DNA of 64,000 bases from Coniella vitis. Taxonomy: Eukaryota > Ascomycota > Sordariomycetes > Diaporthales > Schizoparmaceae. A program made the position numbers and the translations under genes. The notes beneath the pieces are model-generated. The model searched no databases. It was given only the letters and a program-made list of their open reading frames with translations, and was not told where the DNA came from. Positions 1 to 11,774 of the stretch are shown one piece after another (position 1 is the stretch's first letter; the number at the start of each line of letters is the position of its first letter). Location: contig WUJK01000002.1 of the NCBI GenBank assembly GCA_011317545.1, forward strand, positions 1-64,000, read 5' to 3'.

Positions 1-3000
1 CGATAAATTATAGTTACCTAGAGAATACCCCTCTCTATAGATAATAGTCTATTCGAAAGACTAGTAATAGAGTAGTAAGCCTAGCTTATCAGGGAATACC
101 CCCACTAGCGCGATATAGAAGGATATAAACTACCTAATAAAACGGATATCTCGTAGAGTAATATTACGGAAATCATAGAATAATAGGAAACGCTCTATAT
201 CAGTTAGGATACTAGCGCCTAAACTATTAGCGAAGAAACAAGCTTAGGATTAGAAAGCTCTATAGACGAAGATATCGATAAAGGAGACGCGTACTACCTT
301 ATCCACAGCATTATACTTAGAGAACTATTCCGAATAATATCTTATTAAGACGAAACCCCCCTCGTATAGGAAGACGCGCGAATTAATCACCTCTACGAAA
401 AATACCACCAGATTATATAGTTTACCTGCATTATACACAATTACAGATAATACTTCAAACATAAGGTAACCAACGAATAGTTCCCTACGCGCGAGATAGG
501 GCATAATATTATCGCCTATAATAACGATAATAGCGATTATTATAAAGTACTTAGAATAAGGGGAAACTACGCTAGTATTAGCCTTATATATAATACCCCC
601 TACGAATATACTATACGATAAGTAAAATGGTACTAATACACGATACCCTAGTACGTACCTTATACGTAAGAAAAAGCGCTCGACTAGTATAGAATACGCG
701 AATAGAAATAAAGGGAAAAGCTCGTAAAGCCCGTATACGTAGAACCTACGCACTATAGCTTCTATAAGCGCGCCGATTACGTAGAATACCTAGCGGATAA
801 AGCGCGCACCTACTATAACCTTAAAGATAGTTAGCCCGGAGCATAGACCCCTTATACGAAAGAAGAAAATTAAGCACGCCTATAGCGATAGGCTATAGTA
901 CGTATACGATACGGAATATAATAAGCCAAGAACCTAGTATAGATAGCAGCCCTTAGAATATAGTAAGAATAGTAGAACCCAAAAAGCAAGGATCGCCTAT
1001 AAGGGATAATAAGCGATTAGGATTTACGATAAAGTCCCTCTACGCGATAGATAGCTCGACGTACGAATATTTGAAAATCGCAGTACGAATCAACGATAAA
1101 TACTATACAGCACTCCTAGACAGCGGAGTATAAGGAAACTTTATATCCCTAAGCATTATTAATAGAGAACGGATACCTTAAAAGAAGAAGATAAAACCCT
1201 ATAAACTTAGCACTATAGAAGGTATAGAAGTCGCTTATAGCTAAGGTATTATCGATATAGAATCTAATTAATTACTAGTTACGATCTACGGACGCACGAT
1301 ACTAATAAACTTCGATATTACGGATACCGTATAATATAAGCTGATTTTAGGCATACTATAGTTAAGAAAGGAGAATCCTCGAATCGATTAGACTAATAGC
1401 TATATTTTATAGGATAAAGCGGTTACCTAAGAAGCGGTTATAATTAAAGGCGTAGGACCGGATTTAGTTATTAAGTAATACCTAGATAATAGGGGCTTAA
1501 ACGAATTTATATATACCTTTAAATCGAGAAGAGCTAAAATAATAGCTACCCTAAGATACGATAAACCTCGATAGCTTATAGAGAAGGATCTAGCGATAGT
1601 TAATACCTAATAGAAGAAGGGATACGGTAGATTAGGATATAATATAATAGGATTCTATAGATAGCAGGATATATTATCGCGATAAGTTTAAGAAGGAACT
1701 AAGCACGTACAACGATATCTCCTTATAATAGCAACTATATAAGACGAAGATACGTTTAGAAACCTCTCTAGTATACTAGAAGAGTATCGGAAGTTTACAA
1801 AACTATTTTAAGGAAAATTCGATAACGGCCTATTAGAGCACGGCCTATACGATTACGAGATCCTACTTAAGGAAGGAGAATAACTAAAGTTCTTTCCTAT
1901 CTACGGATTAGATAAGGATAAACTTAAAGCACTTAGAGAATATATCGACGAAAACCTTAAGAAAGGCTATATTAGACCCTTATATTCACTAGTAGGATAC
2001 CTAATCCTATTTATACTAAAGAAAAACGGCAAACTACGACTATACGTTAACTATCGGCAACTTAACGATATTATAATTAAGAATCGGTACCCCTTACCCC
2101 TCTTTAAAGAGCTTAGGGATAGATTTAGAGGAGCCTAATAGTTTACGGCCCTCGACCTTAAAGAAGGATATATATATATACGTATTAAACCCGGAGAAGA
2201 ATAGAAAACAGCGTTTAGAATACGCTACGGATATTTCGAATACCTTATTATACCATTCGGACTTACTAACGCCCTAGTATTATTCCAAGAGATAATAAAC
2301 TTTATCTTACGCGAATACCTCGACTATTTTATGATCGCTTACCTAGACGATATCCTTATTTACTTAAAGATATTCGAAGAATACTAGAAGCATATTACGA
2401 TAATCCTATAAATCCTCTAAGATAATAAGATTTTAATAAAACCTACTAAATATAACTATAATACTTAAGAAGTTAACTACCTCGGATATACTATTATACT
2501 AGGATATATACGAATATAGAAAGATAAAGTATAGGCAGTTAGGGACTAGCCTATACCTTAGAACGTTAAGGATATTAAAGCCTTCTTAAGCTACGCTAAC
2601 TTCTACCGATAATTTATTAAGAACTATAGTAGTATTATAGCACTACTTATAGAACTTACGAAAAAGGATACTACCTTTAACTAGAATAAATAGGTATAGA
2701 AAGCCTTTAGTATAATCAAGGACGTAGTTATATTAGAACTAATCCTAGTCGAAGCAGACTAAGATAAAGTTTTCGAAATCGAGATAAACGTATTAGATTA
2801 TATACTCGGTAGATAACTCGGATAACGAGACGATAAGGGACGACTACGGATAATTAGCAATTTTAGCAAGAAATTAAACGGATTAGAACTTAACTACGGA
2901 ACGCCCGATTAAGAACTTATAGTAATAGTAGAAGCCTTTAGGGAATAGCGATACTACCTTATCGGCGCAAAATAACAAATTCTTGTATATACGGATTATA

Positions 3001-4556
3001 AGAATCTTCAGGCATTTACCTTAACGAAGCAGCTTAATAAACGATAAGTTAGATAGTACGAATTTCTATCGGAATTCGACTTTAAGATTATCTACCGCAA
3101 AGGTAAAGAAAACGAATAAGCAGACGCTCTTAGCAGACGGTTAGACTATAAGGATAGTAATAGCAAAGACTAGGATATTATAGTAATCTTTAGGGAAGAT
3201 TCGGAAGGTAACCTTACTATACTATCTATTACTAAAGAACTTAACGTAACCCTATATATCGAAGGAGAAATACCTAACCTCGATAGTATAATAATATTAG
3301 AATAAAACGACTATATTAGAAGTATCTATAGCGTACTAGCATATAGATACTAAGGAATTAGAGCAACCTATAAAAGGATCCAACGTTATTAGAACCCACC
3401 GAACCTTAAGAAACGAGTTACGGATATCGTTAATAACTGCGATATATATAAACGGAATAAGATAGAACGGCATAAGCCTTACGGACTACTATAACCTCTA
3501 CTAATACCTACGACTATTTGGTTATCTATTAGCCTAGACTTTATCACTAAGCTACCCCTCTTACGAGAACCCTTAACTCAGGTATAGTACGATAGCATCT
3601 TAGTAGTAGTTTGCAGACTAAGCAAGTACGTATACTTCCTATTATATAAAGAAAGTAATACTATAGAAGAACTCATATATATATTCCTCCGTATTATTAT
3701 CGCTAACTACGGAATACCTTAAGAAATTATATTAGATAAAGATAGAAAATTTATATCGAAATTCTGGATCTTACTTACTAAATACCTCGGAACGATATAA
3801 CGTATATCTACGGTATTTTATCCTTAGATAGACGGATAAATAGAACGCACTAACCAGATTATAGAATAGTATCTACGATGCTATGTTAACTACGAATAAG
3901 ATAATTGGGTCGAACTTTTGCTAACCGCGCAGTTCGCCTATAATAGTATAGACACAACGAGTACAGGAAAATCACTATTCTTCCTACTCTACGGATATAA
4001 CCCTACAGTATACTATAAAATACTACTAAGTAGAAACGCAGAAACGGCAGACTAATACGCTAGAAGAATCAAGTAATTATACGAAGATGCTTAATATATG
4101 CTTTAGGACGTTAGAGAATAAATAACGAAATACGCTAATTAGAAAAGGATTAAGGGACTAATCCTATAGAAGGGAGATAAAATCTACCTTAACCGTAAAA
4201 ATATTAAAACTACCAGACCTAGCGATAAACTCGACTATAAGAAACTCGGACCCTATAAAATTATATAATAAACTTCCCTAGTTAACTACGAACTCGAAAT
4301 CCTATATATACGTCTATACCCAGTCTTCTATATTTTACTTCTAGAACTAGCACTAGTAGACGTAGAACTCTTATACGATATAGATATTATCGAACCAGAA
4401 TAAGCGTAGTACGAAGTTGAACAAATCCTTAATTTACGCAAACGCGGACGTAGAAAATAATACCTTATTAAATAGAAAGGATACGATAACTTAGAAAATA
4501 CTTAGGAACCCCTAAAGAATATCTATAAAAATCTAATTAAAGAATACGAAAATTAG
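1..4556 (+). pseudogene. gag-pol of chromovirus A, RIP-inactivated
   Basis: The late gag part reads in one frame (around 754-1000). Pol continues in the frame one base back: the aspartic protease signature LLDSG lies at about 1113-1127, the reverse transcriptase core YLDDILIY at 2340-2363, RNase H at about 2750-3150, integrase at about 3300-4150 and a GPY-type patch (KLGPYKI) near 4240. A chromodomain occupies about 4410-4550 (start YEVEQIL, then YLIK, KGY and ENT before a RIP stop). Protease, RT and chromodomain share one frame, so pol was a single polyprotein ending at the TAG 4554-4556. Dozens of in-frame TAG/TAA codons make it non-functional. In the family the chromodomain directs integration to heterochromatin; here that role is inferred only from homology. 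Confidence 0.9.
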
Positions 4557-4639
4557 AGTTATAAACTACTAATAGCAGAAGACCCTAAGCCGAAGAAATT
4601 AGATACGGATAAATCCGTAGACTCTAGGAAGGTACTAAA

Positions 4640-5104
4640 GTCTATTACCCTAAAACTACTAATCTCCTATAATTCGGTAGTAGCTTTAGATTCTACGGAG
4701 ATAGCCGTATTTACGCTAGACTCGGCTTCCTACTCCTCCTAAGTATTAAGCGACTCTAATCCCGTATTTACTAACTTCGTACTCCTCTTTACTAAAGACT
4801 TACGCTAAATACGAAGACGCTCTAAGCGAGAAAGCGCCTCCCCCGCCTTACGATAAGCCTTACGAAGCTCTTTACGCGTATTAGCCTCCTATATACGAAG
4901 CTTCTTCTCCTCCGATAAAATACGAGAAACTGCATAGAGTTAGCATACTAATAAGGAAAATCATTATAGCTAGAACTCACGGGCATTTATAGGAACACTA
5001 TTCCTATTATATCGTTTTCCTCGTTTTACGTACGTAGAATAACGCGAAATACTATCTATTATACGGTATAACTACCCTTTAGAAGCATAGAGAGAATAAG
5101 GCAT
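4640..5104 (-). pseudogene. Antisense accessory frame of chromovirus A (membrane-anchored coiled-coil type)
   Basis: Between the pol stop and the 3' LTR the opposite strand reads as a separate protein, starting at an ATG at 5104-5102 (MPYSLYASKG). A basic N-terminal part of about 45 residues is followed by a hydrophobic stretch whose several stops sit where Trp (TGG) would mutate under RIP, then a charged helix-rich region (ILSEEKKLR, then RKAGEALSRLERLR and STKLVN) typical of coiled coils. The frame aligns with the corresponding antisense frames of B, B' and C, so it is unlikely to be a chance ORF. I do not recognise the family. By layout it would be a small single-pass membrane protein with a coiled coil. 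It carries several TAG/TAA stops. Confidence 0.55.
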
Positions 5105-5295
5105 TATCTTAAAACTAAAAGTTTCGATAGAAAGATAAAGACGGTTATATTACTCGGTTTTCTTCGAACGCGATTTCTAGATACCCGTAGATATAACGAA
5201 TTAGGAAGGTATAATCCGGAGTAAGAATATTAGGCAGGACTACTTACGGAAATATTATAGGTCTTTAGGGATAAAGACCAATAGAAGGGAGATAA

Positions 5296-5774
5296 TATTA
5301 TAACCTATAAATATATAGGTTATAGGAACAGGCTAGCGTAACTATATACTAGCAAATCGGAACCTTAACGGACCGATAGGGATCTCTTATATAAGAATAT
5401 AGAGTAATATAATCAGGGTTAGGGTTAGATTACCTTAATAACTAAGATAGTTAGAGCGATAATAATCCAAATAATCCAAATAAACTAACGCTCCTATCGC
5501 TCCCGGTAATCCAAGGATCTATACTTACTATAGATAGGAAATAATAGAAGGATATAAGGATAGGAGTTTACAGCTTAATATTAGATAGTTTCCTTATAGT
5601 CTTTAGTTATAAATCTAAGTATTATTTTATATAATAGGGTAATCCCTCTTGATCACTTGTAACACTTGATATTGCTCGATAACGTACGAAGACTTAAAGG
5701 TAATACTTCCCCACCTGCTAATATATAATTCATAGGTACTTCCAGAATCCGGGATTTAGGCAAGGATCATTACA
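5296..5774 (+). repeat. 3' LTR of chromovirus A (479 bp)
   Basis: The LTR starts TATTATAACC (a RIP form of TGTTATGACC) directly after the purine tract AGAAGGGAGATAA and ends GGATCATTACA. It contains a TATA-like box (CTTATATAAG), a two-unit telomere-like motif (GGGTTAGGGTTAG) and the central cassette type also seen in element B. Its length equals that of the LTRs of B. Confidence 0.92.
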
Positions 5775-5784
5775 CCTAGGCAAT

Positions 5785-6500
5785 AGCAAGCTTATCGCGC
5801 GAGGCAAAATGCGGGACCCAGCCAACACGCTTAATCCAAGGCGAATTACGTTCGAGTCCCTCGCGTATATCGCCGGCTCGTACGTACTACTAGTCGGCTT
5901 CTTTAAAAAGAGCTTCTTGCTGGAGGATAGTGGATTCGTACAAAGCAAGCGATAGGTCTATTAGAATAGAAGGCGGTACAAGAGCCGAACGGGTAGCTAG
6001 TTCTTCGAGCTCCGTACGTACAACCCAATACCGTACATACCGGCCGCGGAGCCAGGTCTGGAGTTATACGGGGTCCGAGAGGCATTCGCTCGTATTATGC
6101 CCTACTGCTTTCGTATACCGATAGAAGAGGTTATCGGACGGAGTTAAAAACCGGTATACCTAGCAGCTAAGGCCACGTACGATAGCTAGGTTTGGGATTA
6201 GAGTTAAGTTATCCGCGGGGAGGGCGATAGATATAGGGTCTATAAGCTCGGCATCGCCGTACGAGTAAAGGATATCCTTTAGAACGGGCCCTTTTAGCTT
6301 ATACTGCTAGCGGAAATACGTACGGATAGCCTCCTTAGGCCGTATAGCAGCCTAGCAGAGGAGGCAAAGTAGAATATTATACTCCGTATTTAAAGAAATA
6401 TATTCCTCTATTATAGAAGTACGAGTATATTATATAAGGCGGTTGGTAAGGGAAGTACGATAAGGGGGCAGTTTATACGGAGAAAATATCTTAGCTATAA
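5785..6500 (+). pseudogene. C-terminal part of the unknown + strand protein, repeat copy 1
   Basis: The frame begins KLIARGKMRDPAN, continues through YIAGSYVLLVGFFKKSFLLE and is interrupted by TAG/TAA codons downstream. It aligns with 10827-11480 of the second copy, where the same block is the tail of a much longer frame. The region has no motif that I recognise. The 5' part of this copy was lost or displaced by insertion of chromovirus A at 5774/5775. Confidence 0.5.
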
Positions 6501-6809
6501 AGAAGAAATATACGAGTAAGAAAAGATTTTACCTTTATACGACCCGGTTCTAAAGGGTTAGGGTCTTTTATAGAGTTTAATCTTTTAATACTTTACTTAG
6601 AGGAGATAGCTACATACGAAAGAAAACAGAGGGTTACTAATACATAGATCGTTTTATTTCTATTATACGAGAGGAAAAAGGGTAAAGAAATAAGGGTAGA
6701 TTTGTATATTAGTATCTAGCCCTGGAAGGGGTGCGTACAAGCTAAAGCCCCCTTTTCCTCCCTAGTACGAAGACCTATAAGTATTTTATCCTCCTCCTCG
6801 CTTATAGTA

Positions 6810-7233
6810 CGAGCCGGCTTTAGCACCGAGCTACGTGCAAGTCCCAAATGCAGTTAGCGTACGTATTCTGCTGCTAGCCGATAACGGCTAGGCACTGGTC
6901 GAAAGGAAAGTTGCGTACGGCGTAACGGTGCTGGCAGCGTACGGGCTTAGGGCGGCCCGCACGAGCGACTAGGACGGCCAGGAAGTACGAGTCGCGCCGG
7001 AGAATCTTAGCAATTACAGCGGCGGCAGTCGTACCAGCGTCACCAGCCGATAGGCGAATATCGGTGCCGGGCATAGCCAAGAGGGCTCGCTCGGTATTAT
7101 TCTTAGCGAGGGCAGTTAGGGCTACGTGCGAGGTCGGGTGGGTAAGGTGCAGTACGAGGCCGCGACGGCTATTCTGAATACCGAGGTCGGTATAGCGTAC
7201 GGAAAGGGTAAAGTCGGCAGTGGGAGCGGCTAT
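6810..7233 (-). pseudogene. Small Cys-rich protein frame, repeat copy 1
   Basis: On the minus strand a frame of about 140 codons reads TLSVRYTDLGIQNSRRGL, then LALPGTDIRLSA-like text and a Cys-containing tail with RCQHRYAVRNFPFDQC and NTYANC. In the second copy the Tyr of QHRY is Cys, so the tail looks like a zinc-binding Cys cluster damaged by TGC-to-TAC RIP changes. The start codon that is ATG in copy 2 (12192) is ATA here (7233-7231), and a stop replaces a codon before QQN. Unknown family; it resembles no characterised domain that I can name with confidence. Confidence 0.5.
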
Positions 7234-7539
7234 CGTACGGGTAGTCTTAGGTAGGGGGGTTTGTATAAGTGGTTTGGTTTGTTTATTCTGCCGGACGGCT
7301 GGTAGGTTAGTACGAAGGGGTTAGGTGTTAACGTTGGTAGGGATATATACGGTGTACTTAACGATAGCCGGCTGGTAGATAGGAGGTTAGTAAGGGAAGG
7401 AGGAAAAAAAAAAGAAGAGGGTAAGGGGGGGGAAGAAGTTCTTTATATAGTTATCTAAGGAATATCGCCGAAGAAGGTAAAAGGTAGTAGTAAGTTACTG
7501 GATAGGCAGTCTTCGACGTAGGAATAAAGCAACGATCGT

Positions 7540-8040
7540 ACGGGGATAAAGCCGTATAGCAGCGAAAGAACAATAGCTTGGACTTTCCTTAACGTACGAG
7601 CAGTTATTTGTACAAGGCAGCCGTACGGCAGCGAAGGAATAATAGCCTAGACTTTCCTTAACGTACGGCAGCTAGAGAGAATAATGGCCTGGACTTTCCT
7701 TAACGCACGAGCAGTCCTTCGTACAAGGCAGCCGTACGGCAGCTAGATAATAATAGCTTGCACTTTCCTTAACGTACAAGCAGTTATTTGTATAAGGCAG
7801 CCGTATAGCAGCGAAGGAATAATAGCCTGGACTTTCCTTGCCGTACGGCAGCTAGAGAACAATGGTCTGGACTTTCCTTAACGTACGAGCAGTTATTTAT
7901 ATAGGGCAGCCGTACGGCAGCTAGAGAACAATGGCTTGGACTTTCCTTAACGGTACGAGCAGTTATTCGTACAAGGGGCAGCCGTACGGCAGCTAGAGAA
8001 CAATAGCTTGGACTTTCCTGAACGTACGATTCGTTCTTTC
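7540..8040 (+). repeat. Minisatellite of about 70 bp, repeat copy 1
   Basis: About seven to eight imperfect tandem repeats are built on GGACTTTCCTTAACGTACG and AAGGCAGCCGTACGGCAGC, with a main spacing near 70 bp and some shorter units of about 41 bp. It lies directly downstream of the Cys-rich frame. No coding potential is supported here. Confidence 0.85.
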
Positions 8041-8089
8041 GTAACTATATATCGATACAGTAAGTGGGAAAAGAAAAAACCAACCCCCA

Positions 8090-8280
8090 AAATAAAAAAA
8101 AAAAAAAAAAAAAAAAAAAAAGACTCCGACAAAGGGAGAAGGTATCGCGCGATCGCCCGTATACGAACGAATCGATAGCGGCAGCAAGGTTCGTAGTAGG
8201 AGGACGGCGGCGACGGCAGCGAGGTTGGGGTTGGGGTTAGGGTAGGGGGGGGGGGTAGGCGGGGGCCCCGCGGGGGGGCC
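8090..8280 (+). repeat. Poly-A run and G-rich degenerate telomere-like tract
   Basis: A run of about 27 A is followed, after a short unique stretch, by GGGGTTGGGGTTAGGG and poly-G. A matching G-rich tract (GGGTTAGGTGGGGGTTAGG) lies at 13035-13082 in copy 2, so the tract belongs to the repeat unit. It resembles degenerate TTAGGG telomere repeats. Confidence 0.65.
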
Positions 8281-8421
8281 GTACGACGCTGATTGGCTGC
8301 AGCCGTACGACGACCCCTGTGAAGTCTGCCTCACCCACCCCGGTGAACTTAGCCTCCAAAACGCACGGACCAGCGACTATTTGTATGGCGGTGGGGCCGA
8401 AGTGAGCCTTAGTCCGGCGCG

Positions 8422-11400
8422 GAATGATGGTTAGGATAATAATAATACTAATCCTACTATTCTCTAAGACCGCCGGTATATAGAAAAGTAAGCTTTTACC
8501 AGCGCCGGTTGGTAAAATATAGATTACTAATTGCTAGCCTTAGAGTTAGCAGATCGTACGATAGTATAAAGCCTATTCGGCTAATTTCCACTTAGCACCG
8601 GCTCTAAAGAGCGTACGAAGCGCTTATAAAAGATCATCGTCCGTAGCCGTACGTATCGTACGAGCGCGTAGAGCTAGCGGTATAAAGCTCGGGCTTTCGT
8701 ACGGTCCCTCTCTACCTCTATACGAGAGCGAAGCTTTCCGCTTCCGTCCTTACTAACCTTCGTCTTCCCCTTCCGTACGAGGAATCCCGCTAGCCTCTAG
8801 GCTTATACCGTATAAGAACTAGTGCCAGAGTAAACTTACCGTACGGAAGGTTATAATTATCTCGGGCTATAAAGACCCTAGAAACCCAATATAGATAGCG
8901 TAATACTATCGTACGACCTTCGTACTATACGTAGCCTGTAAATCCCAGACGATATTCCAGCCTCCGCTCCCTCCGTCGCCCGGCTCGCCTATAAGCGGAT
9001 CGATATCCTAGTAGTACGAATCCTCGTCTTCGCCGATCTAGAGTTCCGCTTATTTCGTACTAAGACCCCGGATTTGCTATCCGAATTCGATTACAATCGT
9101 ACGGTAGCGCGTAATACTAATATAAGTACCGAGCCTCGGCTGGAGATATCGTATAAGGAGCGTACTAAGCCTTTCGGTCGTATAAACCCTAGAATTACTC
9201 TCGTACTAGAGATATTTAAGTTGTTCGCCGACGGCCGGGCGTAACCCGTATTACGTACGAAGCAGCCGCTCTGCCGGTAAAAGCTAGATAATATAAACGA
9301 TAAGGAAAAGCCTAACCGGCGGCGGGAGAAAGCGTATAACCTTACGGCTTTATACGCTATAAGCCGATTTACCTTTATCCCGGTCCGTAGTAATTATAAC
9401 CTCGCCGTTTAAAATAAAGATATTCCGTACGAGCTGCTAGGAATCCCTATACCGAACGGTAAGGATTTCGGGCCTTCGTCCGGGCTGCCCGCCCTAGATA
9501 TATATAAGGATAAGGAGAAGCTCGCGGAACGTATAAAGCTGCTAGAGCTACTAATAAACCGGTTTTTTCTTCCACTAGCCTTATATAGAATCCTAGAGAG
9601 ACGGTTAGAGCAAGCTAAGCACCGTATAAGGCCCCGGGCGAAGCTATATATTCCGGGGGTCGGTTACGAATAACCGCCTAGCGCCGATCTATATAGTATA
9701 GTCGACGATCCGTATAGGCTCGACCGTCGTACGAAGCTCCTCCTAGGACCTAGAAAGAAGGCCGTCGAGGAGACGGGTAGCCTCGTCGATAAGCTCGCAC
9801 AAGGCCTGCTAAAACGCCTATACGGGAATTGCTTCGCCGTTATAGAAAAGGACTTGCTTATCCTCAGACCATCGTACGGAAGCCTGCCCCGCTATCTAGT
9901 AGCGCCAACCGCGTCCGTACGTTATCCAGGCGATAATCGTACTTATAGGCGTATATATACCGGGTACTATCCACTCGCTATACGCTATACGGAAGCGCTA
10001 GACAGCCTATACGCTAATAGCTTTAAGCTCTAACGGCTCGTCGAGAAATTCGGCTTCGAGAAAAAACAGACGTACGAGCTAGAGAAGCGCTATAAGCCGG
10101 GTCGTATAGAGATAGGGTTCCAGAAAGCCAAGCGGCTCTATACGGATTCCCAACGCCGTATAAAAGCAAAGGAGTAGATTTAAATAGAGATTCCCGCCGA
10201 TATAATACCGAAGAGACGAAAGAAAAAACTGAAAGACCGTACAGTCGAGGATATCGGTCTCCTCTATATACTCTAGGCTTAGACTTATACGACTCCGAGG
10301 ACTTTCCCTATCGTCCTCTTTATACGTATTATCGTCTAGATCCGGAGTAAATATCTAGGCTTCGTACGGACGCCTAGCTAGCTAGGTAGAGACCGGGGGC
10401 TCCGTACGGTCGAGAAGTATATCAACCGCAGTAATTATATTATATAAGAGCGACTATTACTCGGCCGAAAAGGAGACCGCCTACTACTCGTACGCTTACT
10501 CCCGTCCTAGATAATACGTACGAATATAGAAGATAAGATATCGCTACCTAAAAGAACGATATCGTACGATCGTTAAATCTAACCCCGGCCGTACGAAGGG
10601 GCGGGGATTCGGCTATATCGACGAGATACTTACAAGCTATTAGAGTGTTTCGATTAGAATAGTAGGTAGCCGTAGAAAGCAGCGATCGAGCTCTCGTACG
10701 AAGCTTCTTAAGACTTACTAAAGCTATACGAAATACTCTAGTAGAATCTCCGGCCTTTCTAGTTACTATACGGTAGATCGGGCCTTCCCCTTCTTATCCT
10801 AGAGAGTAGCCTAATAGATAGTAAGCTTATCGCGCGATTAAAAATACGGAACCTAGCTAACCCTTTTCACCTAAGCCGAATCACAGTTAAGGCCTTCGTA
10901 TATATCGCCTATTCGTACGTAGTCCTAGTCGACTTTAAGAAACATAGCTTCCTATTAGATAAGGGCGTTTTCGAATAAAGCTAAGTCTAGATCGAGCATA
11001 ATAGGAGACGAGGAGAGAGTAGGTATAGGGTTTACTTCGTCCGCTTCCGTACGAACGATCTAATACCGTCTATATTAGGGGACGGTAAGCTAGCTCTAAA
11101 GCCGTACGGACTAACCTATATTCTTATATATAGGATACAGACTTACTTTAAAATACCGTTAGAAAAGAGTATACGAAGGTATAAGGTATCGGCAGGATTA
11201 GCAGCTTAAGCCCTATACGATAGCTAAATAGGGAATCGGATCTAAGTTATCGTCGGGGAATTATACGGAGGCTAGATCAGCGAACGCGGTATCGCTATAC
11301 GAAGAGAGAATATCCTTAAGTATAAGCCCTTTAAGGTAATACTATTAGCGGAAATATATACGAATCCCGGTACCGGGCCGTACGCTAACCTAGCAGAAAC

Positions 11401-11480
11401 GGCAAATCAGGATATTATATTCCGTATTAATAGTAATATATTGCTCTATTATACGGAAAGAGAATATATTATATAGAGAT
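8422..11480 (+). pseudogene. Long unknown + strand protein, repeat copy 2 (possible helicase-like start)
   Basis: One frame can be followed for roughly 950-1000 codons with intermittent RIP-type TAG/TAA stops. The beginning (MVRIIIILILLFSKTAG, a stop, then KSKLLPAP) weakly recalls the Walker A region of RecQ-like fungal helicases, but the key Gly positions are not preserved. The middle is rich in Lys/Arg and Leu (LERRLEQAKHR, GFEKKQTYELEKRYK). The C-terminal block starting SKLIAR matches copy 1. I do not recognise a domain with confidence. The link to subtelomeric helicase genes rests only on the weak motif and the telomere-like tracts in the same unit. Confidence 0.4.
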
Positions 11481-11774
11481 AGAAAATTAAAAAAAGATAA
11501 GGTATTCGGTTTAATAATATAGCGTACGAAAGAGACGGAAAATCTCTTACCTATATAAGCTAATCTAGAATATAAGGTAAGCAAGATTATATACGAGAGG
11601 GGGCAGGGAACGGGTTAGGGGTAGAAAACTCCGTACGGAGTAATAGTAGTATTAGGGGCCCCTTACGGGTTCTATACGAAGTAATAAAGCCTCTATACGA
11701 TTTAAACTATCCTCCTCTATTTATCCTTAGTATAAACCCCTAGGAAATCTCTCTCCCCCTTGCTAGTAGTAGTA

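Larger units (their letters stand above)
1..5774 (+). mobile_element. Chromovirus A (Ty3/Gypsy, Tf1/sushi-like), 5' end outside window
   Basis: This is the 3' three quarters of an LTR retrotransposon on the + strand. Base 1 corresponds to about base 42279 of the full-length relative C, so the 5' LTR and the first half of gag lie outside the window. Protease, reverse transcriptase, RNase H, integrase and a C-terminal chromodomain can be read in order, followed by a purine-rich tract just before 5296 and a 479-bp LTR. Stops are very frequent and almost all are TAG/TAA where relatives call for Gln or Trp, as expected of RIP. It appears inserted into the unknown tandem repeat starting at 5775 (candidate target duplication CCTAG at 5775-5779; the other copy is not visible). 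It cannot be autonomous. Confidence 0.93.

Noticed and set aside
325..753. 142-codon minus strand ORF with hydrophobic residues; sister of 42600-43064 in element C
   Set aside because: It is the reverse complement of gag. RIP removes CpA/TpG and thereby opens antisense frames; the same shadow appears at the same place in both elements and overlaps the readable gag.
5730..6124. Short ORFs at the LTR/repeat junction
   Set aside because: They cross the 5774/5775 insertion boundary or run against the longer + strand frame.
7540..8040. Possible CRISPR array
   Set aside because: The repeats are contiguous, imperfect and about 70 bp without unique spacers; this is a minisatellite in a eukaryotic genome.
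7947..8334. Two minus strand ORFs with poly-Phe and poly-Pro
   Set aside because: They are translations of the poly-A run and the G-rich tract, low-complexity only.
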